DNA of 6,322 bases. Origin: UBA8337 sp965657665 (GTDB lineage Bacteria; Pseudomonadota; Alphaproteobacteria; RS24). Where the stretch lies: NCBI GenBank assembly GCA_965657665.1, contig CBFHPF010000083.1:1-6322 (forward strand). Direction: 5' to 3'. Shown piece after piece: positions 5,812 through 6,322 of this stretch. The notes below the pieces were generated by a model that saw only the letters and a program-made list of their open reading frames with translations, did no database searches and had not been told where the DNA came from. Position numbers and translations under genes: made by a program. Position 1 is the first letter of the stretch. Every line of letters starts with the position of its first letter.

Positions 5812-5845
5812 GCGTTAACTATCAATAGCGGTGGGGGCTGTTTCA

Positions 5846-6322
5846 ATGTCAGTTTGGAATAATATGGAATGGGTACCGGGCTTGCGCACACCATTTTTCA
5901 ATATGTTTTTTGAGCTGGTGACACTGGCCGGCTATCCGCTATTTTTGATATTGTTCTTGTGCTTCGGCTATTTCGCCCTTGGCTCCAAGCGATTTTATCA
6001 CACCTCTATTTTGCTGATTTTGACCGGCTTATTGAACACGTGGTTGAAAGATTTCGGCCAAGACCCGCGACCTGCCGCCAGCTTCGCGCTGGATGGGCGG
6101 GTCGGTGACAGCTATGGCTGGCCCAGCGGTCACACACAAGTTGCCGTGGTTTTATGGGGCTATCTCGCCTATTCGGTCGGGCGCAATTGGGCCTATTGGG
6201 CGGCAGGCATTTTCATTTTTCTGCAAGCCTTCTCGCGGCTCTATCTCGGCGTGCATGATTTGGGCGATGTCACGGCAGGATTTGTTTTCGGCGCATTATG
6301 TTTAGCCGCCTATATTTATGTG
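5846..6322 (+). CDS. PAP2-superfamily membrane phosphatase, C-terminus beyond window
   Basis: The open frame runs from the ATG at 5846 through the last base, giving 159 residues without a stop; the end is missing. All three PAP2 acid-phosphatase motifs are present: K68-x6-R75-P76, P93-S-G-H96 and S130-R131-x5-H137-x3-D141, so the catalytic His96/His137/Asp141 set is intact. Hydrophobic segments at about 24-45, 53-66, 98-111, 116-129 and 143-158 fit an integral membrane lipid phosphatase of the PgpB/undecaprenyl-diphosphate or phosphatidic-acid phosphatase type. The substrate cannot be told. GTGGGGG at 5831-5837 serves as a G-rich ribosome site 8 nt upstream. It starts 34 bp after the isomerase-like gene, so co-transcription is likely. 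Another frame at 6093-6305 is a shadow of this gene. Confidence 0.92.
   Translation, partial: MSVWNNMEWVPGLRTPFFNMFFELVTLAGYPLFLILFLCFGYFALGSKRFYHTSILLILTGLLNTWLKDFGQDPRPAASFALDGRVGDSYGWPSGHTQVAVVLWGYLAYSVGRNWAYWAAGIFIFLQAFSRLYLGVHDLGDVTAGFVFGALCLAAYIYV

Noticed and set aside
6093..6305. 70-aa plus-strand open frame
   Set aside because: An out-of-frame reading of the PAP2 gene, which carries all three catalytic motifs in the frame starting at 5846.

Overview
The window looks like a chromosomal segment of an alphaproteobacterium. This is inferred from moderate GC content, the style of the beta-carbonic anhydrase and of the small membrane proteins, and short mixed-strand transcription units. 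No gene present fixes genus or species. There are no rRNA or tRNA genes, transposases, phage genes or CRISPR arrays.

Layout. Bases 1-96 hold only a strong rho-independent terminator, facing an upstream gene that lies outside the window. A beta-carbonic anhydrase (97-753, minus) is divergent from a membrane-anchored cyclic-nucleotide-binding-fold protein with Popeye-like architecture (896-1561, plus). Next come two small minus-strand genes: an exported 103-aa protein (1583-1894) and a 75-aa membrane protein (1971-2198). The latter is divergent from a full-length MATE-family exporter (2364-3704, plus). Between that gene and the next lies a compact mosaic of hairpins (3707-3920) containing two exact 42-bp direct repeats. 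Then come a small orphan gene (about 3999-4253), a ferritin-like putative diiron enzyme of the predicted metal-dependent hydrolase family (4328-5290), a four-helix membrane protein clearly resembling styrene oxide isomerase (5341-5811), and a PAP2-type phosphatase that runs off the right edge (5846 onward).

The most interesting part is the right third. The diiron-type protein, the styrene-oxide-isomerase-like protein and the PAP2 phosphatase lie on one strand with 50-bp and 34-bp gaps, so they may be co-transcribed. The isomerase-like protein keeps the histidine that binds haem in styrene oxide isomerase and the active-site Asn and Tyr. It has Ala where the characterised enzyme has Asp, so it may act on another substrate. 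A diiron protein beside a putative epoxide isomerase suggests an oxidation-then-rearrangement pair, but that is inference. The promoter before the diiron gene has near-consensus -35 and -10 boxes placed so that transcription should begin at or within a base or two of the ATG, suggesting a leaderless mRNA. The left-hand genes look like ordinary housekeeping or stress functions; the Popeye-like protein is the unusual one there.
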